64,000 nucleotides of DNA from Hymenobacter sp. PAMC 26628 (GCF_001562275.1 NZ_CP014304.1:4712001-4776000), one strand, 5' to 3'. Positions 41,366-50,370 are shown, counted from the stretch's first letter. Program-made: numbers and translations. Notes: generated by a model from the letters alone, not told the origin.

Positions 41366-42502
41366 TTACTTCTCAAACAAGGCTAAATACTCCGTGAAGA
41401 CGAATATCCGGTTACGCTTGAAGCCAGTGGCCTCCCGCAGAATGCCCAATCCTTCGAGGTCGGTCAGCAGCTTTTGGGTAGTCGTGGGGGCACCATCCAT
41501 TGCCTGCACCACGTCGCGGGCATATTGCACCGGGCTCTGATAAAATAGCCGTAGCACCTGCTGCGCCTGCGGAATGCGCCGGCCCAGCGGGTGGATGCGC
41601 TCGCCGTCTACCTCCTGCCGCAAGGCTACCACCCGCTTGAGCGTACTGAGCGCTTGCTCGCAGGTAGCGGCCACGGCCACCAGGAAAAAGCGCAACCAGC
41701 GGTTCAGGTCATTGTGCGTCCGCACGTGCGTGAGGTTGTCGTAGTAACTGCTCTTATGCTTTTCCAGGAAGTCCGACAGATAGAGTACCGGCTTACGCAG
41801 AATACCGTTGCTGACGAGATACAGCGTAATCAGCAGGCGACCCAGCCGGCCATTACCATCCAGAAACGGATGGATGGTTTCGAATTGGTAGTGGGCGATG
41901 GCAATTTTGATGAGGTGCGGCACTCGTGCCTCCTTGTTATGCAGAAACGCTTCGAGGTCGCCCATTAAGGCGGGCACGTCGAGGTGGTGCGGGGGCACGA
42001 AGGCCGCGTCGCGCAGGGTGGCCCCGCCAACCCAGTTTTGGCTCGTGCGAAACGCGCCGGGAGTCTTGTGCTGCCCGCGCACCCCCTGCATCAGTTGCTG
42101 ATGGGTATTACGCAGCAGGCGCAGCGACAGCGGCAGGCGGTCCAGCTCGGTGATGGCCCCATTCAACGCATCGATGTAGTTATGCACCTCCTCCCAATCG
42201 TCGCGCCGCTCGGGTTGCAGGTCTTCCTTGCGCATCAGCGCCTCGTCCATTGCCGTTTTGGTGCCCTCGATGCGGCTCGACTGCGTTGCCTCCTTCACCA
42301 CGTGCATCTGAATGAACAAATCGATGCTCGGGGCCAGTTCTGAGTACGTGTTCAGCTCGCCCAACTTTAGGGTGGCCTCTTCCAGCAACACATTTAGTTC
42401 CGGGTCGTCCCAGGTAAACGTCTGATTAACAGGGCTCGGCTGGAAACTTTTATAGCCAACTTGCGGCTGCCAAAATCCTGCCCGAAAGCTTTTCAGGTCC
42501 AT
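41366..42502 (-). CDS. Fic-family protein with N-terminal inhibitory motif and C-terminal winged helix
   Basis: A 378-residue protein. The catalytic Fic motif HPFLDGNGRLGR is intact (about residue 211), so AMP transfer (or another nucleotide transfer) to a protein hydroxyl is expected. The upstream SSRIEG fits the inhibitory helix (S/T-x-x-x-E-G/N) that blocks ATP, so the enzyme is self-restrained. From about residue 310 a winged helix (QVLRLFYQSPVQYARDVVQA, LLTDLEGLGILREATG) suggests DNA binding. Two palindromes lie upstream of its start. It precedes the island operon by 101 nt on the same strand. An alternative Met lies at 42505. Confidence 0.9.
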   Translation of the reverse strand: MDLKSFRAGFWQPQVGYKSFQPSPVNQTFTWDDPELNVLLEEATLKLGELNTYSELAPSIDLFIQMHVVKEATQSSRIEGTKTAMDEALMRKEDLQPERRDDWEEVHNYIDALNGAITELDRLPLSLRLLRNTHQQLMQGVRGQHKTPGAFRTSQNWVGGATLRDAAFVPPHHLDVPALMGDLEAFLHNKEARVPHLIKIAIAHYQFETIHPFLDGNGRLGRLLITLYLVSNGILRKPVLYLSDFLEKHKSSYYDNLTHVRTHNDLNRWLRFFLVAVAATCEQALSTLKRVVALRQEVDGERIHPLGRRIPQAQQVLRLFYQSPVQYARDVVQAMDGAPTTTQKLLTDLEGLGILREATGFKRNRIFVFTEYLALFEK

Positions 42503-42533
42503 CACACTACCTATTTAATTGAAGTGCGAAGAT

Positions 42534-42555
42534 GGATTATAGAATTCCATAATCC
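42534..42555. promoter_or_regulatory. 22-bp palindrome, proximal Fic operator candidate
   Basis: GGATTAT, core AGAATTCC, then ATAATCC: a palindrome except at one core pair. It lies 31 nt upstream of the Fic ATG. The second site at 42574-42595 is its exact reverse complement. Confidence 0.7.
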
Positions 42556-42567
42556 AAGTTTAGGCTG

Positions 42568-42601
42568 AAACCTGGATTATGGAATTCTATAATCCAGGTT
42601 T
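42568..42601. promoter_or_regulatory. 34-bp palindrome, distal Fic operator candidate
   Basis: AAACCTGGATTAT on one side and ATAATCCAGGTTT on the other, centred on GAATTC with one mismatched pair. It lies between the APC transporter stop and the Fic gene. Confidence 0.7.
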
Positions 42602-44341
42602 CTACTCCCCCACTGCCGCCCCGTTCAGCCGCGAGTGCTTGTGGCCGTAGCCGAAGTACACCACCAGCCCGATCAGCAGCCAAGCGAAGAACAGCACCCA
42701 ATTGCTAATGCCGAGTTGCGTCATCAGGTACAAGTTGATGAGCAGACCCAGGGTGGGCAGCAGCGAGAGGCTTTTCTGGAACGACACCACGGCCAGGCCC
42801 CCGCAGAACAGCAGGAACACGAGCATCGGGATTTGGTGGCGGAAGCCCTCGTAGCCCTCGCCGAAGCTGGCCAGGTGGGCGAAGGTGCGCACCTCGGCCT
42901 GGTTGTAGCGCCAGAGCAGGGCCCCACCGATGACCAAAACGGTTACCACCAGCCACTTGCCGTTGATGTACGGCACCGTGAAGCGGGCCTCGGAGCGGCC
43001 GTAGGGGTCGATGATGAGGATGCCGCCGCAGACGAGCGCGAAGGCAAACAGGGTGCCGATGCTAGTCAGGTCCACCACCAGGTCCATGTTGAGCACCAGG
43101 GCCGGCACGCCCACGAAAATACCCGTGACGATGGTGGCAAACGAGGGCGTGTGGAAGCGCGGGTGAATGCGGGTGAATACCTTGGGCAGCAGGCCATCGC
43201 GGGCCATGGTGAGCCAGATGCGCGGCTGCCCCAGCTGGAACACCAGCAGCACCGAGGCCATGGCAAACACGGCGCTCACGGCCACCAGGCCCGAGAGGCG
43301 CGGCAGGCCCACTTTGGCGAACACGAACGATAAGGGGTCACCCACGCCCAGTTCCTTGTAGCTCACCATACCGGTGAGCACCAGCGTGACGACTACGTAG
43401 AGCACCGTGCAAATGATGAGGGCGTACATCATGGCCCGGGGCAGGTCGCGCTGCGGATTTTTGCACTCCTCGGCCGTCGTCGAAATGGCATCGAAGCCGA
43501 TATAGGCGAAGAACACCGCCGACACGCCCTTGAGCACGCCGCCCACGCCGTGGGGCGCAAACGGGTGCCAGTTGGCCGGCTTGATGTAGAAGGCCCCCAC
43601 TGCAATGACCACCGCCACCACTATCAACTTCAACACCACCAGTAGGTTGGAGGCGTATTTGCTTTCCTTGATGCCAATGTACACGAGGCAGGTGATGAGC
43701 ACCGTGATGCCGAAAGCCGGCACATCGGCTACTAGGTGCCAGTCGCCGAACAGCACCGGCGCCGAGTTCCAGATTTTGTAGCCTTCGAGCTGGGCCGGCG
43801 TGGCCTGGGCCAGCGGCAAGTGAGCTTCCATGAGGGCCTGCACGGCCGCGTAGCCCTGGTAGGCCCCCTGGGCCCCGGTGCTGAGGTAGGCCGGAATGTG
43901 CCAGCCAATGCCGTCCATCAGGCCCGTGAAGTAGTCACTCCACGAGATGGCCACCACGATGTTGCCCACCGCGTACTCCATGATGAGGGCCCAGCCGATG
44001 ATCCAGGCGGCCAGTTCGCCAAACGAGGCGTAGGCGTAAGTATAAGCCGAGCCGCTGACCGGGATAGTGGCCGCAAATTGGGCGTAGCACAGCGCCGAAA
44101 ACGCGCAGGCCACCGCCGTAAATACGAACAGCATCGATACAGCGGGGCCCCCGTCGAGGCTGGCCTTGCCGATGGTGCTGAAAATACCGGCCCCGATGAT
44201 GGCCGCAATGCCGAGCCCGGTAAGGTCGCGCACGGTGAGGTGGCGCTCGAGGCCGCCGCCGGGCCCCTCGTGGTCGGCGGGCGGGTTTTGCAAGATGGCC
44301 GCGATGGTTTTGCGGCGAAAAAGAGAATTATCGGAACGCAT
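42602..44341 (-). CDS. APC-family amino acid permease (CAT-like)
   Basis: A 579-residue transporter with about 14 membrane helices. The unwound-helix motif of the APC fold is visible as LGIAAIIGAGIFSTIGKAS, then VSGSAYTYAYASFGELAAWI and GFDAISTTAEECKNPQRDLP, all typical of cationic-amino-acid-transporter type members. The N-terminus is a cytoplasmic stretch ending DHEGPGGGLERHLTVRDL. Substrate probably amino acids; not narrowed further. The start at 44341 was preferred over a Met 9 nt upstream. It ends directly before the palindromic Fic operators. Confidence 0.92.
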   Translation of the reverse strand: MRSDNSLFRRKTIAAILQNPPADHEGPGGGLERHLTVRDLTGLGIAAIIGAGIFSTIGKASLDGGPAVSMLFVFTAVACAFSALCYAQFAATIPVSGSAYTYAYASFGELAAWIIGWALIMEYAVGNIVVAISWSDYFTGLMDGIGWHIPAYLSTGAQGAYQGYAAVQALMEAHLPLAQATPAQLEGYKIWNSAPVLFGDWHLVADVPAFGITVLITCLVYIGIKESKYASNLLVVLKLIVVAVVIAVGAFYIKPANWHPFAPHGVGGVLKGVSAVFFAYIGFDAISTTAEECKNPQRDLPRAMMYALIICTVLYVVVTLVLTGMVSYKELGVGDPLSFVFAKVGLPRLSGLVAVSAVFAMASVLLVFQLGQPRIWLTMARDGLLPKVFTRIHPRFHTPSFATIVTGIFVGVPALVLNMDLVVDLTSIGTLFAFALVCGGILIIDPYGRSEARFTVPYINGKWLVVTVLVIGGALLWRYNQAEVRTFAHLASFGEGYEGFRHQIPMLVFLLFCGGLAVVSFQKSLSLLPTLGLLINLYLMTQLGISNWVLFFAWLLIGLVVYFGYGHKHSRLNGAAVGE

Positions 44342-44422
44342 GAAAGGCAAGCGGGGCGGGTTTGAAGGGCAAAAGATAGGGCCGCTGAGCGGCTTGTAGT
44401 CTGCCGGGGGCCCGCCGCTGCC

Positions 44423-44932
44423 TTAGCGCAGTAGGCTGCTCATCACGCTGCCGCCCACGCTCAGCACCGCCGAACCGCTGCCGATGCGCACCGGCACGCC
44501 CACCGACACGGTGCCCATGCCGCCGCCGTAGCCGTTATAATTACCATAAGAATTATTATACGGCCCGTTGCGCAGGGCCAGCGGCGCGAAGCCGGCGTTG
44601 GCCGGCAAGGCGCCGCCCTCGGGGCCGTACGGGGCCCCCGCCCCGTAGGCTTGTAGCCGGTAGGGGTCAAACGTGTATTGCACAAAGGGCCGCGGCCGGC
44701 CGGTGGCGCTAGCACCCAGCTGGTAGCGCAGGTAGGGCTGCACCCCGTAGCCGTAGGCCGCGGGGGTATTTAGCGGCACGTAGTTGCCCACCGCGTAGGC
44801 CCCCGCCAGGAAACGGCCCTTGCTGGGCGCCGCTGGGGCCGGGACTTCCAGCCCCAACCCGCTCGATTGGGCACGGCCCGCCAAGGGCGTGAGTAGCAGC
44901 ACGAGCGACGCAATGCGGAAAGAAGGAGCCAT
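44423..44932 (-). CDS. Secreted hypothetical protein
   Basis: A 169-residue protein with a signal peptide (MAPSFRIASLVLLLTPLAGR, cleavage near RAQ). The mature part is Gly/Tyr/Ala-rich with possible beta strands (PYLRYQLGASATGRPRPFVQ) and a Tyr/Asn/Gly run near GPYNNSYGNYNGYGGG. No family recognised. TACCTTGG about 50 nt upstream is a weak promoter. It diverges from the next gene. Confidence 0.6.
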   Translation of the reverse strand: MAPSFRIASLVLLLTPLAGRAQSSGLGLEVPAPAAPSKGRFLAGAYAVGNYVPLNTPAAYGYGVQPYLRYQLGASATGRPRPFVQYTFDPYRLQAYGAGAPYGPEGGALPANAGFAPLALRNGPYNNSYGNYNGYGGGMGTVSVGVPVRIGSGSAVLSVGGSVMSSLLR

Positions 44933-45094
44933 AACGAGCAGGGGCAAAAGGGTGGGCAACGCCGGTTCAACGCTGCCCAAGGTACAAGGTTTTGTAGGGA
45001 TGGTTGGGCGGACTGCTGGGCAATTGTTAGGGCCCCGTGTGCAATTAGGGAAGGCCCGGCATCAGGAGAGGAACCACCTCCTATTTCATTGCTT

Positions 45095-45844
45095 ATGGCG
45101 GCTCGCCTCACCTCCGTCCACATCCCCACGCCCTGCGCCGAAAGCTGGGCCGCCATGACGCCCCGGGGCCCCGGCCGCCACTGCGCCGCCTGCCAAAATA
45201 CGGTGGTGGACTTTACCCAAAAAACTGACGCCGAGATTTTGGCCGTGTTGCAGCAAGCGGCCGGCCGCTCCTGCGGCCGGTTCGCGGCGGAGCAGTTGGG
45301 CAGGCCCTTGCAGCCCTTGGCCGTGGGGGCCCCCAGCCGCTGGCGCGCCTGGCTAGCGGCGGCCGCGGCGGTGTGGGGCTTGCGCGAAGGTGTGGGGGCC
45401 CCGGCAGTGGCACAAGTACCCACGGAGCTACGGCCACTGGGGGCCCCGGCGGCGGCGCAGGTGGCCGGCAGCCAGTTATCAAAGCAGGTGTTGGTGCAAG
45501 GCAGGATAACCGATGGCTCCACCCACGAGGGGCTACCGGGCGCTACGGTTTCCGTGCAAGGCACCAACACTTGGTGCTCAACCAAAGCAGACGGCACCTT
45601 TCAATTGACGGTGCCGGAAAGCTATGCTAGGCCTGACCGCTTGACTGCGACCGTTTCTTTCGTTGGGTATGAGACGCAGCAAATAACGATTGCGGCCAAA
45701 GCTGGGGCCCCCACCCTGGAAATGGCGCTTGCGCTCAGCACCGTATGGTTGGGAGAAGTTAGCCCGGTTTCGCTGCGCAAGCCCTGGCCCTGGCACCCGC
45801 GCCGCTTCTATTACTGGCTCGCCCAGCCTTTCCGCCGGGGCTAA
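45095..45844 (+). CDS. Cys-motif / membrane / CarboxypepD-regulatory-like protein
   Basis: A 249-residue protein. The N-terminal 40 residues hold a conserved-looking cysteine block (IPTPCAESWAAMTPRGPGRH, then CAACQNTVVDFT) seen in Hymenobacter-type proteins. A probable membrane helix lies near 88-105. Residues 127-210 form a carboxypeptidase regulatory-like beta sandwich (QGRITDGSTHEGLPGATVSV, GTFQLTVP, VSFVGYETQQITI), the fold that starts many TonB-dependent receptors, but no barrel follows. The C-terminus is basic and aromatic. Function unknown. A further in-frame Met lies 6 nt upstream. Confidence 0.72.
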   Translation: MAARLTSVHIPTPCAESWAAMTPRGPGRHCAACQNTVVDFTQKTDAEILAVLQQAAGRSCGRFAAEQLGRPLQPLAVGAPSRWRAWLAAAAAVWGLREGVGAPAVAQVPTELRPLGAPAAAQVAGSQLSKQVLVQGRITDGSTHEGLPGATVSVQGTNTWCSTKADGTFQLTVPESYARPDRLTATVSFVGYETQQITIAAKAGAPTLEMALALSTVWLGEVSPVSLRKPWPWHPRRFYYWLAQPFRRG

Positions 45845-45895
45845 ACCGATGGCTCCGGCCAAACTTTTCCGCCCCGAAAAGCCTTTTCTCGGGGT

Positions 45896-46969
45896 ATGAG
45901 ATTTCTGCCTTTTGCCCTGGGTTTGCTGCTGGTTTCCGCGTGTTCCACTTTTAAGCCCGTCCCCACTACCCGCTTCAACCCCACCGCTACTCGCGCCGAG
46001 CTGCCCCGCGAGGAAGCCGTGCACCCCAAAAACTCGCTGGAGTGGTGGTACCTCACCGGCCACCTTACCGACGCGGCCACCGGCGAGCAGTTCGGGGTGG
46101 AGTACGTGTTTTTTCACTTCAACCTGAAGGACGGCAAGGACGACTACCAGATGGTGAACCTGGCCCTGACCGACCCCCAGGGCCAGCAGTTCCGCTACGA
46201 CTACAAGCTGGGCAAGCTGCCGCGCCTGCTCACCGACTCGCTGCCCGTGCGCCTGCGCGAGCACAAGGGGCCCCAGGTCTGGAAATTTGATGGCCAGGAG
46301 GGCAGCTACCAGCTGCAAGCCGCCCTCACCGGCAAGCGAAACGCCGGCTACGCCCTCGACCTGCGCACCACGCCTGCCAAGGCCGTGATGCTGCACGGCG
46401 GCGGCACGGGCTACGAAAACTACGGCGGCGGCATCACGGCCGGCTATTACTCCTACCCGCGCCTGGCCACCACCGGCACCCTCACGGTGGCCGGCAAAAC
46501 CCACCAGGTAACCGGCGAGCTGTGGTACGACCGGCAGTGGAACTGCACTAGCATCGTGGCCAAGGGCGTGGGCTGGGATTGGCTCAGCATCCAGCTCGAC
46601 CAGCCCCGCGAGGAGCTGATGCTGAACACGCTGCGCAACTCCGAAACCGGCCAAACCCTCAGCAACGGCACCTTTGGCGGGGCCGACGGCCAGAACCTGC
46701 ACCTCACCGGGCCCGACTTCACGCTCACGCCCCTCACGTACTGGACCAGCCCAAAATCGAAGAAAAAGTACCCCGCCAAGTGGCGCGTGCAGGTGCCCAG
46801 CCAGGGCTACGACCTCACCGTAGAGCCCCTGGTGCCCAACCAGGAGCTGGCCCTGCGCTTCTTCCACGCCTTCACCATGTACTACTGGGAGGGCATGTGC
46901 CGCGTCACGGGCACCCACCGCGGCCAGCCCGTCACGGGCAAGGCCTACGTGGAAATCACGAACCGCTGA
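45896..46969 (+). CDS. Lipoprotein with AttH/CrtC-like lipocalin-type domain
   Basis: A 357-residue protein with a lipoprotein signal (MRFLPFALGLLLVSAC). The mature part matches the AttH/hydroxyneurosporene-synthase-like family: NSLEWWYLTGHLTDAATGEQ, GVEYVFFHFNL near the start and YWEGMCRVTGTHRGQPVTGK at the end. These are double lipocalin-like barrels; some members act on carotenoids, others have unknown lipophilic substrates. No carotenoid gene is adjacent. It converges on a LEA-like lipoprotein gene over a long hairpin. Confidence 0.88.
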   Translation: MRFLPFALGLLLVSACSTFKPVPTTRFNPTATRAELPREEAVHPKNSLEWWYLTGHLTDAATGEQFGVEYVFFHFNLKDGKDDYQMVNLALTDPQGQQFRYDYKLGKLPRLLTDSLPVRLREHKGPQVWKFDGQEGSYQLQAALTGKRNAGYALDLRTTPAKAVMLHGGGTGYENYGGGITAGYYSYPRLATTGTLTVAGKTHQVTGELWYDRQWNCTSIVAKGVGWDWLSIQLDQPREELMLNTLRNSETGQTLSNGTFGGADGQNLHLTGPDFTLTPLTYWTSPKSKKKYPAKWRVQVPSQGYDLTVEPLVPNQELALRFFHAFTMYYWEGMCRVTGTHRGQPVTGKAYVEITNR

Positions 46970-46986
46970 TTTCATTCATCAGTTAC

Positions 46987-47054
46987 CAATTAACATTTAA
47001 CAGCCGTTCTGCGGGCCCAATTGGCTAACTAAACGGCTGTATAAATGTTAATTG
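46987..47054. terminator. Long inverted repeat between convergent genes
   Basis: The arms CAATTAACATTTAACAGCCG (46987) and its complement ending at 47054 differ by one inserted base; weaker pairing extends outward. It could stop transcription from both sides, though it lacks a clean U-tract; it may be another dispersed palindromic element. Confidence 0.55.
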
Positions 47055-47071
47055 ACACCTGATAAGTGGCC

Positions 47072-47731
47072 TTACGGGCGCGGGGTTTTCAGCGAATTGG
47101 GGCGGGTGGCGCGCTCGTTGATCAGTTGGCGAGCCGTCACGTCTTTTTCAACGGTGACGTAGCCGGGGCGCTTGATGGTGGTGCCGAGGATTTTCACGGT
47201 GGGGCGGATGGCAATCGTCACGCGGGTGGGTTGGCGGTTGCGGTCAGCGAGACCCAGGGCGAAGTTGCCCACCGATTCGAGGCCGCCATCGGCATTCACG
47301 GGCACCGTGGCGATGGCCGTACTGTTGGGTCCCACCTCGATGCGCTGGGTAGTGGCTCCGGTAGCTACCTCGTTGCCGTCGAGCAGTATCTTATAATCCA
47401 AGTCGTTGAGGGCCGCCACCTCGTTATTGGGGTTCGCCACTTGCAGGTTCACGCGCATGTTCAGGGGTAGCGAGCCGGTGGCGTAGGCGGCCACAATGCG
47501 GGCGCGGTCGCCCCCGCTCAAGTCGGCGGCCGAGCACACGTTGGTCACGTCCACGCCACCGAGCGTGGCCTGCTCGATGGCTTGCAGCATGAACTCGCAG
47601 TCCTTGAAGTTTTTACCATCTTCCTTTTGTTGGTTGAGGCCGGCGCAACTGCTGGCGAACAGTGCAGCCCCAAGCAAGGCGGCGGACAGATGGGGCCCCG
47701 AGGGCCGGCGCGTGAGCGAAAAAACAGCCAT
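47072..47731 (-). CDS. LEA14/WHy-like lipoprotein
   Basis: A 219-residue protein with a lipoprotein signal ending FASSC. The mature part carries the LEA type 2 beta sandwich pattern LNMRVNLQVANPNNEVAALN, DLDYKILLDGNEVATG and IEVGPNSTAIATVPV. Family members are linked to desiccation or stress tolerance in plants and bacteria, but no activity can be read from sequence. The start at 47731 opens the signal peptide. Confidence 0.75.
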   Translation of the reverse strand: MAVFSLTRRPSGPHLSAALLGAALFASSCAGLNQQKEDGKNFKDCEFMLQAIEQATLGGVDVTNVCSAADLSGGDRARIVAAYATGSLPLNMRVNLQVANPNNEVAALNDLDYKILLDGNEVATGATTQRIEVGPNSTAIATVPVNADGGLESVGNFALGLADRNRQPTRVTIAIRPTVKILGTTIKRPGYVTVEKDVTARQLINERATRPNSLKTPRP

Positions 47732-47783
47732 GAAGAAACGGGGGAAAGAGTGGGAAAAATGGCCAGAAGGGAATAAAAGGGCG

Positions 47784-47818
47784 TAAAAAAACGGCCTCCC
47801 CGCACTGGGAAGGCCGTT
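47784..47818 (-). terminator. Terminator of the 47832-48887 gene
   Basis: AACGGCCT ... AGGCCGTT with a T-run on the minus-strand 3' side (AAAAAAA on the plus strand). Confidence 0.75.
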
Positions 47819-47831
47819 CAACTACAGGCCG

Positions 47832-48887
47832 TTACGCGCGGGTTACCAGGCGCTCGTCGGGCGTGGCCTGGCGGCCACCGAAGCCAGCGGCCGCGGCGCC
47901 CAGCACCATGCCAATAAAGGCGAAGATGGCCGCCTTCGACAAGCCCGAGGCAGCGGCGTCGCCGGCCTGGCGGGCCTTGAGGGCAGCGGCATCCTTGGCT
48001 TCCTTCAGCTTGGCCTGGGCCTGTTTGGCGGTGCTGATCCAGTTGTCCACAATCTGCTCCGACTCGGCGCGGGTCTTACCGGTGCGCTTCATTACTACGT
48101 TCACAGCAGCGTCGCGGTCGGCGGCGTTGCCAATGTTTTCGGCTTTCGAAGTCAGGTTATCAATGAGCTGGTCAAAGTTGTCGCCAGCGTCCTGGGGGTT
48201 GGCAGCGCTTTGCCCGGCTTCGGCTTTAGCGGTGCGGCCGGCTGCGCGGGCCTGGCCTTCGAGGGCCGCGGGCTGGAGGTCGGCTTTACCGGTTTGGCGC
48301 AGCAGCAGGCGGGCTTCGCGCTTCACATCGTTTAGGTCAATGCCCTGCTCTTTCAGTTCGCCCTTAATGGCGTCGCCAGCCCCGGGGGCCACGGCCGCGA
48401 TGCCGCTGCCGGCGGCGGTGAGGGCCCGGCCGGCCACGCCGCCCACCCCGCTGATGATGCTGCCCACAGCCGTGGTGAGCAGGTAAAACGTGAACAGCGT
48501 TACCAGCGCCCAGCTTAGCAGGCCGTGCAGCAGGCCATCGGCGCGGCGCGGGGCCCCGGCCAAGCGGCCGGCCACCAAGCCACCCACGTACAGGGCCACC
48601 AAGGTGCTGATACCATACCAGATGACGGCCCCAGTGCCAAGGCCATTCACAGGATTTTGCTCCTGAAGCGGGTCAACGGTGCTCAGGCCGATGCCCGCAC
48701 CAAGCAGACTTAGGGCCAGTTCCGTGATAAGGGCCAGCAGGGCCCCGGCAAACACGGCCCCCCAGGAAATGCGCCGCTGCGGGGCCGCGTAGGCGGTCGG
48801 CGCGGCATAGGCCAGGCTCTCCAGTGTAGTATTGGTTACAGCGGTTGCTGGGCGGTTCGGGTTGTTCGGGTCAAAAGTAGGGTTCAT
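47832..48887 (-). CDS. Multi-pass membrane protein, YrzE/TIGR04086-like N-terminus
   Basis: A 351-residue protein. Residues 40-160 hold three or four helices with small-residue packing (ISWGAVFAGALLALITELAL, ALYVGGLVAGRLAG, LLSWALVTLFTFYLLTTAVG), typical of small bacterial membrane proteins of unknown role. Residues 180-310 are charged and helical, probably a coiled coil. A last Gly/Ala-rich helix (IFAFIGMVLGAAAAGFGG) closes the protein. No enzymatic motif seen. It has its own terminator. Confidence 0.65.
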   Translation of the reverse strand: MNPTFDPNNPNRPATAVTNTTLESLAYAAPTAYAAPQRRISWGAVFAGALLALITELALSLLGAGIGLSTVDPLQEQNPVNGLGTGAVIWYGISTLVALYVGGLVAGRLAGAPRRADGLLHGLLSWALVTLFTFYLLTTAVGSIISGVGGVAGRALTAAGSGIAAVAPGAGDAIKGELKEQGIDLNDVKREARLLLRQTGKADLQPAALEGQARAAGRTAKAEAGQSAANPQDAGDNFDQLIDNLTSKAENIGNAADRDAAVNVVMKRTGKTRAESEQIVDNWISTAKQAQAKLKEAKDAAALKARQAGDAAASGLSKAAIFAFIGMVLGAAAAGFGGRQATPDERLVTRA

Positions 48888-49151
48888 GGGAATGGGGTCA
48901 AGGCATTGTAGCCTCTCGAAAAATAAACTTGGTTAAACACAATAAAATCCGGGCCGTATACGGTCCAGTTATTAGTATAGTTATTTTTTCCCGTTGAATG
49001 TTCTTATAGCTCGCTCGTCCTCAGTGCTAATCGTTGCACACTGACTAGCTTCTGCACGGGGCGGCTGGGGCCCCAGTTCCCACGCGGTGCCCGGGCAGCC
49101 ACGGCCGCCGGGCTTCTTCCTCCAGTTTTACCGTTTAGTGCAGGTTATCGC

Positions 49152-50360
49152 TCATTGGTTCAGCACGATGCGGAACGTGGTGCCGCGGCCCAACTCGCTC
49201 CACTTCACGAAGAGCTTGCCCTCGTGGTAGTTTTCGATGATGCGCTTGGCCAGGGCTAGGCCCAGGCCCCAACCGCGGCGCTTGGTGGTGAAGCCGGGCA
49301 GGAACACGCTTTCGAGCTTGTTTTTGGGAATGCCCTTGCCCGTGTCAGTGATGTCGACGGCCACTTGGCGGCCGGGCGCGGCGCGGCGGTACCAGCTGCG
49401 GCGCACCCGCACGCGGCGCAGGTGCAGCGTGATGGCGCCGCGGCCTTCCATGGCATCCACGGCGTTTTTGCAGATATTTTCCACCACCCAGTCGAACAGC
49501 GGCACGTTCACGCGGGCGGGGGTGTCGAGCGGCAGGTCGGTCTCGATGGAGAACTTCACCTTTTTCGACACCCGGCTTTCGAGGTAGGCAATGGCGTTGC
49601 GCGTCACTTGCAGCAGGTTTTCGTCGTTGAGCACCGGCACCGAGCCGATGTTGGAAAACCGCTCGGTGATGATTTCCAGCCGCTTGATGTCCTTGCCCAG
49701 CTCTTCCACGATGGGCTCGCCGGCAAAGCGCTCCGACTCGCGCAGGTAGCTCTGCCAGCCCACCAAGCTGCTGAGGGGCGTACCCAGCTGGTGGGCCGTT
49801 TCCTTGGCCAGGCCCACCCACACGCGGTTTTGCTCCGAGCGCTTCGAGTAGCTGAAGGCGAAGTAGGCCATCACGGCCAACGAGCTGATGACGCCGAGCT
49901 GCACCAGCGGGTAGGTGCGCAGCTGGGCCAGCAGGTGCGAGTCGTTATAGTAGATGTAGTCGCGGGCCCCGGCGGCGTACTCCACCACAATGGGCGGGTG
50001 GCGCTCCTTCATCAGGGCCAGCTCGTGGCGCAGGCGCGCCACCGAATCGGCCGGCGCCAGGTGGCGCGGAATGTCCACGTTGCGGGCCCCACCGATAACG
50101 CCCGACTCGTTGGTAAAGATGATGGGAATCGTCTTGTTGACGTTGATAATCTGCTCCTGCACGAAAATGAGGCCGCTTTCCTCCTCCGAGTTCACGATGT
50201 AGCGCTGGGCCTTGGCGTACAGTTCAATCTGCTCCTGCTCGCGCTGGGCCACCTGCCGCACCAAGATGTTGGTGTACACTACGGTGGCCGCCCCGATGAG
50301 CAGGGCCCCCACCGCCACCAATATTTTAACGCGGGATTTCTGGTCGTAAATCGGAATCAT
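49152..50360 (-). CDS. Sensor histidine kinase
   Basis: A 402-residue membrane kinase. A first helix (about 12-33), a periplasmic sensing region and a second helix (about 152-170) precede the dimerisation helix with phospho-acceptor H190 in KETAHQLGTPLSSLVGWQSY. The ATPase domain has an N-box VVENICKNAVDAME, a G1 box DITDTGKGIP, an F-box and G2 box VFLPGFTTKRRGWGLGLALA. No response regulator is adjacent. It lies downstream of dusB across an inverted repeat. Confidence 0.93.
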   Translation of the reverse strand: MIPIYDQKSRVKILVAVGALLIGAATVVYTNILVRQVAQREQEQIELYAKAQRYIVNSEEESGLIFVQEQIINVNKTIPIIFTNESGVIGGARNVDIPRHLAPADSVARLRHELALMKERHPPIVVEYAAGARDYIYYNDSHLLAQLRTYPLVQLGVISSLAVMAYFAFSYSKRSEQNRVWVGLAKETAHQLGTPLSSLVGWQSYLRESERFAGEPIVEELGKDIKRLEIITERFSNIGSVPVLNDENLLQVTRNAIAYLESRVSKKVKFSIETDLPLDTPARVNVPLFDWVVENICKNAVDAMEGRGAITLHLRRVRVRRSWYRRAAPGRQVAVDITDTGKGIPKNKLESVFLPGFTTKRRGWGLGLALAKRIIENYHEGKLFVKWSELGRGTTFRIVLNQ

Positions 50361-50370
50361 TCAGGGCCTT

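Noticed and set aside
45578..46975. Antisense frame opposite the AttH-like lipoprotein gene
   Set aside because: No recognisable domains; the plus-strand frame has a lipobox and family blocks.
48888..49151. Possible small gene in the 264-bp gap
   Set aside because: No frame with a plausible start, length and codon bias was seen; the stretch holds mixed AT-rich and GC-rich sequence without clear structure.
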